From positions 62,001-126,000 of the forward strand of contig NZ_KB894587.1 in the NCBI RefSeq assembly GCF_000374545.1: 64,000 nucleotides of DNA. Reading direction: 5' to 3'. The translations under genes were made by a program, and so were the position numbers. Below the pieces are notes generated by a model. That model saw only the letters and a list, made by a program, of their open reading frames with translations. It searched no databases and was not told where the DNA came from. Of this stretch, positions 1 to 11,097 are shown piece after piece. Source of the stretch: Anaeromusa acidaminophila DSM 3853 (GTDB lineage Bacteria; Bacillota; Negativicutes; Anaeromusales; Anaeromusaceae). Each line of letters opens with the position of its first letter. Within the stretch, counting starts at the first letter, position 1.

Positions 1-329
1 CCGCCTTGCGGAGCAACCGCCAGCACCGCAATAGCGCCAGGCATCCCTTTCGCCACCAAGTTGGTCCCTTCCAGCGGGTCAACGGCAATGTCTACCCCCA
101 TACCGCCGGCGCCAACTTTCTCGCCAATATACAACATTGGCGCTTCATCCATTTCCCCTTCGCCAATGACAACCGTGCCGCTGATGTTGACTGAGTCAAA
201 CATCGTCCGCATAGCATCCACCGCCGCCTGATCCGCAGCAATTTTGTCCCCTTTGCCCATCAGTCGCCCGCAGGCAATCGCCGCCGCTTCTGTAACCCGT
301 ACAAATTCTAACGATAACTCACGATCCAT
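1..329 (-). CDS. glpX: Fructose-1,6-bisphosphatase class II, N-terminal part
   Basis: This is the first 109 codons of a gene that runs off the left edge. It begins at an ATG at 329 with an AGGAGG site upstream. The protein starts [17 protein letters not shown] and includes [15 protein letters not shown], the metal-site region [13 protein letters not shown] and DPLEGTNL, all typical of GlpX. The enzyme hydrolyses fructose-1,6-bisphosphate to fructose-6-phosphate in gluconeogenesis. The gene upstream makes or uses fructose-6-phosphate (fsa), so the pair belongs to sugar-phosphate interconversion. The rest of the protein cannot be judged here. Confidence 0.95.
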   Translation of the reverse strand, partial: MDRELSLEFVRVTEAAAIACGRLMGKGDKIAADQAAVDAMRTMFDSVNISGTVVIGEGEMDEAPMLYIGEKVGAGGMGVDIAVDPLEGTNLVAKGMPGAIAVLAVAPQG

Positions 330-397
330 TTTGTCTGAAAACCTCCTGTTTTTTTCTTTATTCAAACCAACTTACGGAAAATTGCTCTTATAACTCC

Positions 398-466
398 CCT
401 AGGGAGCCGATGCGCCACCGGCTCCCTAGGCCCATGAGAACAGGGCCGTCATAATGACTGGCCCTG
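398..466 (-). terminator. Two inverted repeats between fsa and glpX
   Basis: A 7-bp stem (CAGGGCC at 441-447 with GGCCCTG at 460-466) is followed, in the direction of fsa transcription, by a perfect 12-bp stem (CCTAGGGAGCCG at 398-409 with its complement at 419-430). Neither has a clear T-run on the minus strand. They may therefore be weak or factor-dependent terminators or processing hairpins that set different glpX and fsa transcript levels. Confidence 0.4.
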
Positions 467-476
467 AGCGCTGTAA

Positions 477-1118
477 CTACTTTGCTTTATTCCAATCGGC
501 AAGAAACGCTGCCAATCCTTTATCTGTCAGCGGATGCTTCGTCATGCCTTGCAGCACCTTGTAAGGAATCGTTGCGATATGCGCTCCTGCCAAGGCCGCC
601 TGTGTCACATGCAAAGGATGGCGAATGCTAGCGGCAATAACTTCAGTAGTAAAACCGTGGAGTTCATAAATCTGCACAATCTCTTGTACTAATGCCATTC
701 CATCATAACCGATGTCATCCAAACGCCCTACAAACGGGCTGACATAACGCGCACCGGCTTTAGCCGCAAGCAAAGCCTGGTTGGCGGAAAACACCAAGGT
801 CACATTAGTTTCAATACCTTCGGCAGAAAGCTGTTTAACCGCTTTTAAGCCTTCCGGCGTCATAGGAATTTTCACGACCAGGCTGGAAAATAGCTTTGCC
901 AAGGCGCGTCCTTCTTGCACCATGCCTTCCCAATCTGTCGCGATAACTTCGCCGTTGACAGGGCCGGGAACAATTTCAGCAATCTCTTGCAAAACCGTAT
1001 TTAAATCCCGTCCTTCTTTGACAATTAACGAAGGATTTGTGGTTACGCCGTCAATAACGCCCCATTCCGCCGCCGCACGGATTTCCTCCACATTGGCAGT
1101 GTCCAAAAACAGCTTCAT
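477..1118 (-). CDS. fsa: Fructose-6-phosphate aldolase / small transaldolase
   Basis: The 213-aa protein belongs to the TalC/FSA subfamily of transaldolases and is the usual length for it. It has the N-terminal [11 protein letters not shown] signature, DGVTTNPSL and the Schiff-base lysine in VVKIPMT (about K83). It moves a dihydroxyacetone unit, or cleaves fructose-6-phosphate, in the cytoplasm. The chosen start is the second ATG: GAGGAGG lies 7 nt before it and only 1 nt before the first ATG at 1124. Whether it acts mainly as transaldolase or aldolase cannot be decided by eye. With glpX downstream and tkt at 26 kb it fits a pentose-phosphate role. Confidence 0.92.
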   Translation of the reverse strand: MKLFLDTANVEEIRAAAEWGVIDGVTTNPSLIVKEGRDLNTVLQEIAEIVPGPVNGEVIATDWEGMVQEGRALAKLFSSLVVKIPMTPEGLKAVKQLSAEGIETNVTLVFSANQALLAAKAGARYVSPFVGRLDDIGYDGMALVQEIVQIYELHGFTTEVIAASIRHPLHVTQAALAGAHIATIPYKVLQGMTKHPLTDKGLAAFLADWNKAK

Positions 1119-1165
1119 CGCCATTCCTCCTCTATTCGCTTCATCCTCCTAGCGGCAAGCGCCAG

Positions 1166-1792
1166 TTAAGAATGGAAATACGCATAAGAAGCCGAATACA
1201 GCTCGATTCCTCGCATCTGAGCGGCCTGGGTCAAATCCCGTTCGTCGCGAGCGGGAACCAAGTGTTTAGCGCCGCAAGAGCGGCAAGACAACAATATGCC
1301 GCTATCGAGCACTTCCGCCGCTAATTGCAGTTGGCGGCAGGCGCAAGAAATTTCCCCTTGCGCCGCCAAGTCATGAACCATATTCAATACTTCCAAAAGA
1401 ACTTGCGGGTCCTCTATCGCTTCTTCATCTTCTTCTCGCTGCAACCCTTGGCAAACCTGCCGATGACGAAGTTGCTGCTCTCGCAACAAATCAGGTTGAC
1501 CAATCAAACCTAATTCCAGCGTATGGTTCGGACAATAGAGACGATGTATTTCGACCTGCCAAAACTGCTGCGGAGTGAAACAAAGAAGGTGGTCCTGTTG
1601 GCATAACAGACATGGCAGGCGCAACAATGGCTGACTATGCGATGCAGCTACAATTTCCCCTTGCCATTGACCGCAATGGCAATACAACTGCCGCCGTTCA
1701 TGACGCAAGGAAAATCGAGACAACTCATGCAGCTCTAGTTTGCCGCATCGTTGACAAAATAACGCCAACGAAGTCCAGGTCCGAGCAACCAT
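1166..1792 (-). CDS. Cys-rich conserved hypothetical protein
   Basis: The 208-aa protein has several CxxC or CxC pairs: FCQRCG and YCHCG near the N-terminus, CLLC in the middle, and CAC and CRSCG near the C-terminus. This suggests two or three zinc ribbons. An acidic segment (REEDEEAIEDP) sits in the centre. The start at 1792 follows GGAGGAG by about 6 nt; an upstream in-frame ATG at 1855 lacks such a site. It lies between a lipoprotein gene and fsa. I do not recognise a named family and assign no function. Confidence 0.7.
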   Translation of the reverse strand: MVARTWTSLALFCQRCGKLELHELSRFSLRHERRQLYCHCGQWQGEIVAASHSQPLLRLPCLLCQQDHLLCFTPQQFWQVEIHRLYCPNHTLELGLIGQPDLLREQQLRHRQVCQGLQREEDEEAIEDPQVLLEVLNMVHDLAAQGEISCACRQLQLAAEVLDSGILLSCRSCGAKHLVPARDERDLTQAAQMRGIELYSASYAYFHS

Positions 1793-1876
1793 CTCCACTC
1801 CTCCTTTTATTAATAGGTTCGCCAATGGAGAAAAAAATCCTGCCCGAACATACATGCTTTTGAAATAAGGCCCCCG

Positions 1877-4195
1877 TCACCCCCTGGAAAAGCCTCTTAA
1901 CAGCCGCAAAGCGGCTACCCCTCTGCGCAGCCATGCTTGATGGTACACAGTCAAGGTATAGGTTGCTTGCGGGTCGTCCCAAACGAAAGCAATTGAATTA
2001 TCGGCGTTAGGCAAATTCCAAGTCGCCGCTATGACCTCGCCATTTTTGCGCACTTCCGCTCGAAAAGCTTGTTCACGAAGATATAATGGGATTTTGACGC
2101 TGACAGCCTGATGACGCTCCGCCGAAACCGACAAATCGCGCCCCAGCAGTTCTATTTCATAACGGCTGCTCAGCCAGCCGTGCTCCAGGCGCTTGCCATA
2201 CAGCGCCGTCGCTTCCAGTTTTTCTTCGTCTAAAAAAGCGCGCACCAGTTGACTGGCTGTCCCAAAACGCAGCAACCCCTGCTGCACATACCGCTGCTTT
2301 AAATACGCCAGATGTGCGTCAAGGGCGGCGAATTGACCGCCTGATAAGCTGCGCCAGTCTCCATCTCCTTGCATGAACATCGCATGGGTAAACCCAATAA
2401 TGCCATGCACTCCAGGAACAACAGCGCCATTACTAACAAACGCCTCCATGCCCGCATCCGCTTTCGCGTTCATCACGGCAGCCGTTTGCTGATCGTAAAA
2501 AATAGGCTGCTGGGGTGTTGGCCGCAGCTCCACCACTCCAGCTTCGCTGGTATCGCGGGCCGCACGGCCAATATCCGTTTTTGCCGCCCAATACAATTCG
2601 CCGCCATAGGGCGCTGCGGTTTCGCGTCCAATATTACCCGCAGCATCACTGGACCCCCACAGTCCCAAGCGTCGAAACACTTCACTGCTCATGCCTTGGG
2701 ACTCGCTGCTGGCGCCAAAGTCAAACGAGCCCGCCCTTGCCGTCAACAACTGCCCCTGGGGCGAGTCGGCGGCCAACTCATCCACAATCCGCTGATATGC
2801 ATACAAACTGCCCAGCCGGCTGCCGCGGTCTCCAAAGTCCCCAAAACTCCCCAACGAATGCGCCCAGCCATGCCGCAAATGATTGGCCCAAAGACCGTCA
2901 ACTGCTGCATAGTACGACAGTACATTTCCAGGTATATAGGGATCATAGTCAGTGTGCATATGTACGCCATATTCATGCCCTTTGGCGCTTTCTCGACGTA
3001 CAGAATGCTCAATATTAGCCACAACTTCCTGCCATTGCTTGGTCGGCGATTGGCTTTGCGCCCACTGCGCTGCCGCTACTGCAGGCCAAGCGATATAATG
3101 AGTCCAGAAAGCGCCATGGCGCTCTGCAATGGCGTTAAGTGTCTCCGCTTTCTGCACCATCTGCACTTGGTATTCTTCCGGATTGAGCCAACCATCCTGA
3201 TTGCCCCACGCCTTGGCATAGCCAGCGCCGTCTATCGGCTCTAGATCTTCCGTCATCACATAATACACGCTTCCCGGCCTGGTTGGGGCCACGGAAACCG
3301 CCGTCTGCGCTTTTTCTTCCCCATTAAGGGACAACTGCAGCCGCCAAGGTTTGCCAAAATTAACACGTTCGGCCCGACGGCCCTCCAAAACCCAATCCAA
3401 TTCAATGGTCTGTCCTGGCGTCAGACGCACATGTCGCACTCGATCTCCTTGCACAGTCACGCCGTATCCTTGCGGCTCCGATACAGCCGCAGTAAATTCC
3501 ACTTCCGGCTGTGAGCCGCTATATTGCAACCGTGTCCGCCAATGAACCTCTTCTCCTTGACGCACCGCGAGCGTTTGCGGAGCAGCAACCGTCACCGCGG
3601 TCACCGGCTGCGCCGCCAGCGAAAAACGACTCACCAACACATGCTGGCCCTCGCCGACTTCCAGCACCCATCGGTAGCGATGAGCTGCATTAAGCGGCTG
3701 GCTTGGAAAAAATTCATTCCAAAGGCGCTGTACGCTATAACGAGACTCTACCCAGTTCGCTTCATAGTTGCTGCGATAACGAGCGTCTACCCAACGCTGT
3801 TCATTGGTAGCCGCAGGCCACGGTCCAGTATAAACCCAGCCCACGCTGCGCCTCACTTTCCCGTCCGGAGCCAACTCTTCCAAAAGCAGTCTCCCCGTTC
3901 CTTGCGTCGAGCGCCAAAGAAAGCGACTGTCCGCCACCAATTCCGGGGCAGCTCCAGCCTCCAGATAGTAACGAACCATGCCGCTCCCTCCGGCGGCAAT
4001 ATCCACGCCACTAGTTCCTTCCAGCCCGCCCCCCTGCACCAAGCGAACCAAATTGCCATCGCCATTCTCACTAACACTGCCAGTGACTTCACCGCTTTGC
4101 ACCTGCAAGGGCGCCACTGTCGCAGGTATCTTAAGACCGCAGCCGGCCAAAACCCCTACCAAAGCAATCCCTGCCAGCAAACTTTTACGCTTCAT
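1877..4195 (-). CDS. Large lipoprotein, possibly with a deacetylase-like domain
   Basis: The 772-aa protein starts with a lipoprotein signal peptide: KRK, a hydrophobic stretch and the lipobox LAGC with Cys19. About 300 residues of beta-rich sequence follow. The central part (about 310-640) has YVMTEDLEPIDG, then GHEYGVHMHTDYDPY, an acid-then-HxH pattern reminiscent of polysaccharide deacetylases. A further beta-rich region and a basic C-terminus end the protein. It would be anchored at the cell surface or periplasm and might act on an envelope polysaccharide. The enzymatic assignment is inference from a motif-like stretch only. The gene is 11 nt from sppA and begins with AGGAGG 7 nt before its ATG. 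Confidence 0.65.
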   Translation of the reverse strand: MKRKSLLAGIALVGVLAGCGLKIPATVAPLQVQSGEVTGSVSENGDGNLVRLVQGGGLEGTSGVDIAAGGSGMVRYYLEAGAAPELVADSRFLWRSTQGTGRLLLEELAPDGKVRRSVGWVYTGPWPAATNEQRWVDARYRSNYEANWVESRYSVQRLWNEFFPSQPLNAAHRYRWVLEVGEGQHVLVSRFSLAAQPVTAVTVAAPQTLAVRQGEEVHWRTRLQYSGSQPEVEFTAAVSEPQGYGVTVQGDRVRHVRLTPGQTIELDWVLEGRRAERVNFGKPWRLQLSLNGEEKAQTAVSVAPTRPGSVYYVMTEDLEPIDGAGYAKAWGNQDGWLNPEEYQVQMVQKAETLNAIAERHGAFWTHYIAWPAVAAAQWAQSQSPTKQWQEVVANIEHSVRRESAKGHEYGVHMHTDYDPYIPGNVLSYYAAVDGLWANHLRHGWAHSLGSFGDFGDRGSRLGSLYAYQRIVDELAADSPQGQLLTARAGSFDFGASSESQGMSSEVFRRLGLWGSSDAAGNIGRETAAPYGGELYWAAKTDIGRAARDTSEAGVVELRPTPQQPIFYDQQTAAVMNAKADAGMEAFVSNGAVVPGVHGIIGFTHAMFMQGDGDWRSLSGGQFAALDAHLAYLKQRYVQQGLLRFGTASQLVRAFLDEEKLEATALYGKRLEHGWLSSRYEIELLGRDLSVSAERHQAVSVKIPLYLREQAFRAEVRKNGEVIAATWNLPNADNSIAFVWDDPQATYTLTVYHQAWLRRGVAALRLLRGFSRG

Positions 4196-4206
4196 CTCCC
4201 GCCTCC

Positions 4207-5124
4207 TTAGTAGGCAGCCGGCAATGCCATGGGAGCCAACACCGGAGAGGCCTTAGGAGCCGACCCCAAAGTCTGCCAAACGGCTTGCTGCACTAAACTG
4301 CTTACCGTGGTTCTGCCAAAAACAGCCTCCCACGGAGACGTTTGCCCCATTTCTCGAATCACCGGGCGCTCCGCCAGACCTAACTTATCGACCGTGCCAT
4401 CAATGGCATCATATAAATTGCCCATTTCGTCCACCAAGCCGCTAGCTAAGGCTTGGCGTCCAGTGTAAATACGCCCGTCCGCCAACAAGCGAACCTGTTC
4501 CGGGGACAGCTTTCTACCCTCAGATACTACTGTGACAAACTGCTCGTACATATCGTTCACCATAGCCTGCAGCAACGCTTTTTCCGTTGCCGTCATCGCC
4601 CGGTCCGGCGAAAGAATGTCCTTATGCGGCCCGCTTTGAATGCGTTCATTACGAATCCCGATTTTCTGATACAGTTCTTCCCAATTTGCATAAGGCATAT
4701 ATACGCCGATACTGCCGGTGATCGTTGACGGATTAGCGTATACCCGTTCCGTACATGCCGCCAGCCAGTAGCCGCCGGACGCCGCTATATCCCCCATAGA
4801 AGATACCACCGGCTTGCCGGCGGCTCGAACCTTTAAGATTTCTTCTCCCAATTCCTGAGAGGCTGTAGCGCTGCCTCCCGGGCTGTTAATACGCAAGATA
4901 ATCGCTTTAACCGCTTCATCGTCGCGAGCTTCATGCAGTTGACGAATAATGCCGTCAACGCCGCCGTTTTCTCCCCATAGGCCGCTTTGGCCCCGTCCGC
5001 CCAAAATGACGCCTTCTACATGAATCACCGCAATTTGGGGCTCCGTTTTGGCCGGATACCATTTCCACCAGCCCGCAAGAATTACGATTGCAAGCAAAAC
5101 TAGCAACCAACGTTTCTTCTTCAT
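4207..5124 (-). CDS. sppA: Signal peptide peptidase SppA, S49 family
   Basis: The 305-aa protein has one N-terminal membrane segment (about residues 5-20) and an S49 protease domain. The nucleophile is probably Ser116 in GDIAASGGYW and the general base Lys168 in SGPHKDI, with INSPGGS and GSIGVYM also visible. It is the short single-domain form and would degrade cleaved signal peptides in the membrane. The lipoprotein gene follows it closely, so the two are probably co-transcribed. Confidence 0.93.
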   Translation of the reverse strand: MKKKRWLLVLLAIVILAGWWKWYPAKTEPQIAVIHVEGVILGGRGQSGLWGENGGVDGIIRQLHEARDDEAVKAIILRINSPGGSATASQELGEEILKVRAAGKPVVSSMGDIAASGGYWLAACTERVYANPSTITGSIGVYMPYANWEELYQKIGIRNERIQSGPHKDILSPDRAMTATEKALLQAMVNDMYEQFVTVVSEGRKLSPEQVRLLADGRIYTGRQALASGLVDEMGNLYDAIDGTVDKLGLAERPVIREMGQTSPWEAVFGRTTVSSLVQQAVWQTLGSAPKASPVLAPMALPAAY

Positions 5125-5196
5125 ATAGTTCTCCCCTTCTCAACCAGCGTTGTTCTCAACATTTCGCGCAACGACGCCAATTTCCTGCTGCAATGC

Positions 5197-5220
5197 CAAA
5201 AGCCGCCCCGAAGGGCGGCT
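5197..5220 (-). terminator. Intrinsic terminator of pyrG
   Basis: On the minus strand AGCCGCCC, a TTCG tetraloop and GGGCGGCT form an 8-bp stem followed by TTTT. It lies 5 nt after the pyrG stop and separates pyrG from sppA. Confidence 0.9.
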
Positions 5221-5225
5221 CAATC

Positions 5226-6857
<1,632 letters not shown>

Positions 6858-6930
6858 CTACTCGTTCTAAAAACTGTCCTCCATTATAGCACGCACGCTG
6901 GCACTCCGCCAGCCGGAAAACCAATTTTCC

Positions 6931-8595
6931 TTACATTTTTTCAGGCGCATCTACGCCAAGAATGCCCAAAGCGCGCCGCAGCACCTGCTGCGTTGCGGTA
7001 ACCAAGCCCAAACGAGCTTGCTGCAGCTCTGGCTCTGCGCCAATAATACGGCACTGGTTATAAAAGGTATGAAACAGACTTGCCGCCTCATGCACATAGC
7101 GAGCAATGCGGTGCGGCGCCCGTTCCCGAGCCGCCTGATCAATTTCTTCCGGGAAATCTCCCAGTTTTTTAATCAGTTCAATCTCCGCTTCCTCGCACAA
7201 AGCCTGCAACGGCAAGGCGTCAAGTTCACCCATCACAATCCCGGCCTCAGCGGTTTGCCGGAAAATACTAGAAATCCGCGCATGAGCGTATTGTACATAA
7301 TAAACAGGGTTTTCGTTAGACCGGGACCGCGCCAAATCAATGTCAAAATCCAGCTGACTGTCAATGGAGCGCATAATAAAGAAATAACGCGCCGCATCCC
7401 GACCGACTTCCTCCATCAGCTCGTCCAAAGTCACGCTTTGACCGGTCCGCTTCGACATCTTCACCAATTGACCGTCTCGATACAAACTAACCATCTGCAA
7501 AATCAAGACTTCCAAGCGTTCCGCTTCATAACCAAGGGCCGCCATGGATGCCTTAACCCGACAGATGTAGCCGTGATGGTCGGCACCCCAAATATTGATG
7601 ATTTTATCGAAGCCTCGTTCCGCTTTATTGCGGTGATAAGCGATATCCGCCGCCAAATACGTAGGCACGCCATTATCACGAATAATAACGCGATCCTTGT
7701 CATCCCCATAAGCCGTGGACTTCAACCACAAAGCGCCTTCTTTTTCATAAGCCTGGCCTTTTTCCTTCAAGATGGCGCAGGCCTCATCCACAGCCCCGCT
7801 CTGATGCAGGGTGCGTTCGCTGAACCACACGTCAAAATGCACATTAAAAGCGGCCAAGTGTTCCTTTAGAATCGCTAATTTTTCCGCTAACGCCACTTCT
7901 TTAAAGTGAGCTACCCGCTCTTCTTCACTCCAGGACAAATATTTGTCGCCGTCGCGATCAAGCAAGCCTTGCGCCGTAGTGATAATATCCTCGCCGCGAT
8001 AGCCCGCCTCAGGAAAAACTACCTCCTGCCCCAGTAATTCCAGGTAACGAGCGTTGACGGACGCCGCCAAATTGTCAATCTGGTTTCCTGCATCATTGAT
8101 ATAGTATTCCGCCTGTACATCGTAGCCCGCTGTGCGCAGCACATTAACCAAGGCGCTGCCGAAAGCGGCGCCCCGTCCATGTCCTACATGCAATAAGCCT
8201 GTCGGATTGGCGCTGACAAACTCCACTTGGATCTTCTGACCGTTGCCGGTTTGCGTACAGCCGTAAGAATCTCCTTGCGCCAAAATGCCCGCTAACAAGT
8301 CATGCACCCATTCCGGCCGCAGATAAAAATTAATAAAACCGGGACCGGCAATCTCGCAGCGCTCCAACCAGGGACGCTGCAGATACTTCACCAGTGCCTC
8401 GGCCACTTTACGCGGATTCATGCGCGCCGCTCGCGCTGTCTGCATGGCAAAATTCGTAGCATAATCTCCAAATTCTTTTTGCGGCGGCACCTCCAGCAGT
8501 ACCTCCGGCAATGTCTCCGCCTGAAAGTCGCCAGCGTTAATAGCCGCTGTAGCCGCTTCCCGAATGGCGTTCTCTAGGCTTGTCTTAATGTCCAC
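6931..8595 (-). CDS. argS: Arginyl-tRNA synthetase
   Basis: The 554-aa class I synthetase has the HIGH-type motif in LLHVGHGRGAAFG (around residue 120) and KMSKRTGQS as the KMSKS motif (around 385). The N-terminal domain is typical of ArgRS (PPQKEFGDYATNFAM), and the helical DALR-type anticodon-binding domain ends at LGVDAPEKM. It charges tRNA-Arg. Its start overlaps the end of the DUF1934 gene by 11 nt, indicating translational coupling. tRNA-Arg(CCU) is encoded at 63.5 kb in this window. Confidence 0.97.
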   Translation of the reverse strand: MDIKTSLENAIREAATAAINAGDFQAETLPEVLLEVPPQKEFGDYATNFAMQTARAARMNPRKVAEALVKYLQRPWLERCEIAGPGFINFYLRPEWVHDLLAGILAQGDSYGCTQTGNGQKIQVEFVSANPTGLLHVGHGRGAAFGSALVNVLRTAGYDVQAEYYINDAGNQIDNLAASVNARYLELLGQEVVFPEAGYRGEDIITTAQGLLDRDGDKYLSWSEEERVAHFKEVALAEKLAILKEHLAAFNVHFDVWFSERTLHQSGAVDEACAILKEKGQAYEKEGALWLKSTAYGDDKDRVIIRDNGVPTYLAADIAYHRNKAERGFDKIINIWGADHHGYICRVKASMAALGYEAERLEVLILQMVSLYRDGQLVKMSKRTGQSVTLDELMEEVGRDAARYFFIMRSIDSQLDFDIDLARSRSNENPVYYVQYAHARISSIFRQTAEAGIVMGELDALPLQALCEEAEIELIKKLGDFPEEIDQAARERAPHRIARYVHEAASLFHTFYNQCRIIGAEPELQQARLGLVTATQQVLRRALGILGVDAPEKM

Positions 8596-9019
8596 AAATT
8601 TGCTCCTCCCGTATCACGACAGACAATTGATTCGTACTTTGCCATTGTCCATCGATTTCCAAATCGTAAATAATGTCTACCGCACCGCTTGCCGGTCCAA
8701 AAGACCATGAGTATTCCTTGGTCATAATGCCTAAAGACAAGTTGCCGTACGGCGTAACATAGCCGCTTTCCGTACGCTCGCCGCGACGGAACTCCTGTTC
8801 CTGCTCCACATCGCCGCGCCGCACCAAAATCGTTCGATCTTCATATATCTTTAACAAGGTTGTCGTTTGTCCCAAGCCGTCTTCCTCCCGTTCCCGGTAG
8901 GAAATATAATCGACCCCGTTGCGCCGATAATACGTGCCTGCAACCGTCATTTCCTGACATTGTTCTTGGTCGTATACATCTTTTTGGCGCCCTGTGACAG
9001 TAACAAAAACTCGTTTCAT
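8585..9019 (-). CDS. DUF1934 family beta-barrel protein
   Basis: The 144-aa protein resembles the DUF1934 (YwiB-like) family: an N-terminal VFVTVTGRQ strand, the TYYRRNGVDYISYRE segment and the TPYGNLSLGIMT strand. This family often sits immediately upstream of argS in Firmicutes, as here. It is predicted to be a small cytoplasmic beta-barrel of unknown role. The ATG at 9019 follows GGAGGAG by 8 nt and is preferred over the in-frame start at 9049. Confidence 0.85.
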   Translation of the reverse strand: MKRVFVTVTGRQKDVYDQEQCQEMTVAGTYYRRNGVDYISYREREEDGLGQTTTLLKIYEDRTILVRRGDVEQEQEFRRGERTESGYVTPYGNLSLGIMTKEYSWSFGPASGAVDIIYDLEIDGQWQSTNQLSVVIREEQICGH

Positions 9020-9144
9020 CGTGAGTCTCCTCCAAAAATAGGACCACATGCATCACACCATAATAATCTATTATACTCGAAGTGCTCCTTTTTTGCCAAG
9101 CCTGCAGACAAGAAAAATAACTGCGCGAAAGCGGCAACTCTTCC

Positions 9145-9180
9145 CATAAGAAAAACCGGCTTGCGCCGGTTTTTCTTATG
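9145..9180. terminator. Bidirectional terminator before the chemoreceptor genes
   Basis: A 16-bp perfect stem (CATAAGAAAAACCGGC, loop TTGC) has A-rich and T-rich ends on both strands. It ends the chemoreceptor transcript and insulates the DUF1934-argS operon. Confidence 0.9.
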
Positions 9181-9186
9181 CTGCTT

Positions 9187-10038
9187 TCAAAACACGTCCT
9201 TTAGTTTTTGACTGGTATCTTGCATAGCTTCTACCATATGTACAATTTCTTCCATCGCCTTCGCTTGTTCGCCGGAAATTTCAGCAGATTGATGAACACC
9301 GCCGATGACATCCTCATTGGCTTTGCGTATTTCCGCCAAAATTTTATTGATTGTTTCTGTCGCCTCGGCGCTGTTTTGAGCCAATTTTTGCATTTCCTGC
9401 GCCACTACGGCAAATCCTCTGCCCACTTCGCCTGCACGCGCCGCTTCAATAGAGGCGTTAAGAGATAACAATTTCGTCTCGCTGGCAATGGCCCGGCTCA
9501 TATCTAGAATATGGGCTGTCTCCTTCACCCGCTCCACTGCATTCTCAGCCAGCCGCGACACTTTTTCCGTCGTCGCCGCCAATTCCTGGGAAGAAGCGGA
9601 AATCTCCTCTACTGCCGCCGCCGCTTGCTGCGCCTGCGCCGACACCTGCCCCGACATAGTTTCAATCATCTGGATCTGCTGTTGCTGCCGAAGCCTCGTT
9701 CCAAAAAGCGCCGCCACCACCTTGGCAATGGGCCGTGCAATCGTAAGTTCGCCAGCCACGCCAAAGCTGCCTACTCGCGCACCGTCAAAAACGATGGGAT
9801 AATTTTGGCCTTCTTTCATCTTTCCCTGCGCAGCCTGCTCGGCAGTCACAAAGAACTCGTCAATTTCACCGAGCATCATTCTCCTGGCCCCGTCATGGAC
9901 CATACCATAGCGATTTTTGGCTGAATCGCCGATAATAACGCCGCCTTCGCCGCACACAATCGTATGACAGCCGGTAGCGCCATAAACAAAATCCGTCAAT
10001 TCTTGCGCCATTTCTCGTGAAATTTCTAATTTAGCCAT
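9187..10038 (-). CDS. Soluble chemoreceptor with CdaR-like diacid sensor (copy 1)
   Basis: The 283-aa protein has no membrane segment. Residues 1-115 resemble the N-terminal sugar-diacid recognition domain of Cda[32 protein letters not shown], and the [22 protein letters not shown] block. Residues 130-283 are a shortened chemoreceptor signalling hairpin with the tip [16 protein letters not shown] around residue 205. It should sense a small cytoplasmic acid and act on CheA/CheW. The methylation helices look shortened. It is paralogous to, and 22 nt downstream of, the next gene. The ligand is inference from the domain. Confidence 0.88.
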   Translation of the reverse strand: MAKLEISREMAQELTDFVYGATGCHTIVCGEGGVIIGDSAKNRYGMVHDGARRMMLGEIDEFFVTAEQAAQGKMKEGQNYPIVFDGARVGSFGVAGELTIARPIAKVVAALFGTRLRQQQQIQMIETMSGQVSAQAQQAAAAVEEISASSQELAATTEKVSRLAENAVERVKETAHILDMSRAIASETKLLSLNASIEAARAGEVGRGFAVVAQEMQKLAQNSAEATETINKILAEIRKANEDVIGGVHQSAEISGEQAKAMEEIVHMVEAMQDTSQKLKDVF

Positions 10039-10060
10039 TGTTCCGCCCCCTGAATTTGAA

Positions 10061-10924
10061 TTACTTATCGTACAAAGACGCTAAGGCCACCGTGGAGCTT
10101 TGCATTGTTTCCACCATATTGCTGATGTCCTGCATAGCTTTCGCCTGCTCCCCGGAAATGCCTGCGGATTGATCGACACCGGCAATCACCCGATTCAACG
10201 CGCTTTGAATATCACCCAGGATTCCGTTAATCTGCTCCGTCGCTTCGGCGCTATTTTGCGCCAGCTTCTGCATTTCCTGAGCCACCACGGCAAAGCCGCG
10301 CCCCACCTCGCCAGCCCGCGCCGCTTCGATGGATGCGTTCAAAGATAACAGTTTTGTTTCCGTCGCAATGGCCCGACTCATATCCAGAATTTTCGCCGTG
10401 TTTTTCACCTTATCCATGGATTCTTGCGACAGCTGCACCACATTTTCTGTTGTCGAAGCCAATTCCTGGGAAGAGGCGGATATTTCTTCAATGGCAGCCA
10501 CCGCCTGGTGAATATCGTCGGAAACGCGCTTAGCCATGCGCTCCGCCTCATTGCGCCGAAAGGTTTCCCTCACTCGATAGCCTACAATTGTCGCTGCTAC
10601 CAACGTCAGAGGTTTCACCACATCGATCGGCCCTGTAATGCCAAAAGTGCCAACTCGCTCTCCTTCCACCTCGATCAAGCAACTATATCCTTCCTTCACA
10701 TTGGCATTGGCGGCAGCCTCCTGCGCTGTCACCGCATACTCATGAGCCAACCCTTGCACGATCTTTTGCGCGCCGGCATGCACCTTTCCAACGCGAGCGC
10801 CGCCAAAAGTATCCGCGATAATAGCGCCCGAATCATTGCAGATAATCATGTCATAGCCGGTTTTACCCTTTACAAAAGAAACTAACTCCTGGGCCAGCGA
10901 CGTCTCGATGTGAAAATTACTCAT
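10061..10924 (-). CDS. Soluble chemoreceptor with CdaR-like diacid sensor (copy 2)
   Basis: The 287-aa paralogue has the same plan: sensor ([45 protein letters not shown]) and cytoplasmic signalling domain with an identical tip. The C-terminal signalling halves are nearly identical while the sensors have diverged. That is the pattern expected of a duplication followed by a change of ligand. No transmembrane segment is present. An AGAGGAGAG site precedes the ATG. The AT-rich region upstream (10925-11040) probably holds the promoter of the pair. Confidence 0.88.
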   Translation of the reverse strand: MSNFHIETSLAQELVSFVKGKTGYDMIICNDSGAIIADTFGGARVGKVHAGAQKIVQGLAHEYAVTAQEAAANANVKEGYSCLIEVEGERVGTFGITGPIDVVKPLTLVAATIVGYRVRETFRRNEAERMAKRVSDDIHQAVAAIEEISASSQELASTTENVVQLSQESMDKVKNTAKILDMSRAIATETKLLSLNASIEAARAGEVGRGFAVVAQEMQKLAQNSAEATEQINGILGDIQSALNRVIAGVDQSAGISGEQAKAMQDISNMVETMQSSTVALASLYDK

Positions 10925-11047
10925 GCCTGTTCTCTCCTCTTTCTTTCCTGCAATACTATATATTCTCTATATTAATAAAATTACATATATAGTCCGCATT
11001 ACATTTCCACATCGTTCTTCTCTTTTCCTGCCTCAAGAATCAACATA

Positions 11048-11092
11048 AAAAAGAAAAGCGTTTGGCTGCAAATTCTGCTTCCAAACGCTTTT
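11048..11092 (-). terminator. Intrinsic terminator of the DUF2156 gene
   Basis: A 12-bp stem (CCAAACGCTTTT paired with AAAAGCGTTTGG, at 11054-11065 and 11081-11092) is followed on the minus strand by CTTTTTT. Confidence 0.88.
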
Positions 11093-11097
11093 ACACA

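Noticed and set aside
2369..3244. 291-aa plus-strand ORF
   Set aside because: It lies fully antisense to the lipoprotein gene and has no protein-family features or ribosome site. It is a shadow of GC-rich codon bias.
7018..7869. 283-aa plus-strand ORF
   Set aside because: Antisense to argS with no supporting signal.
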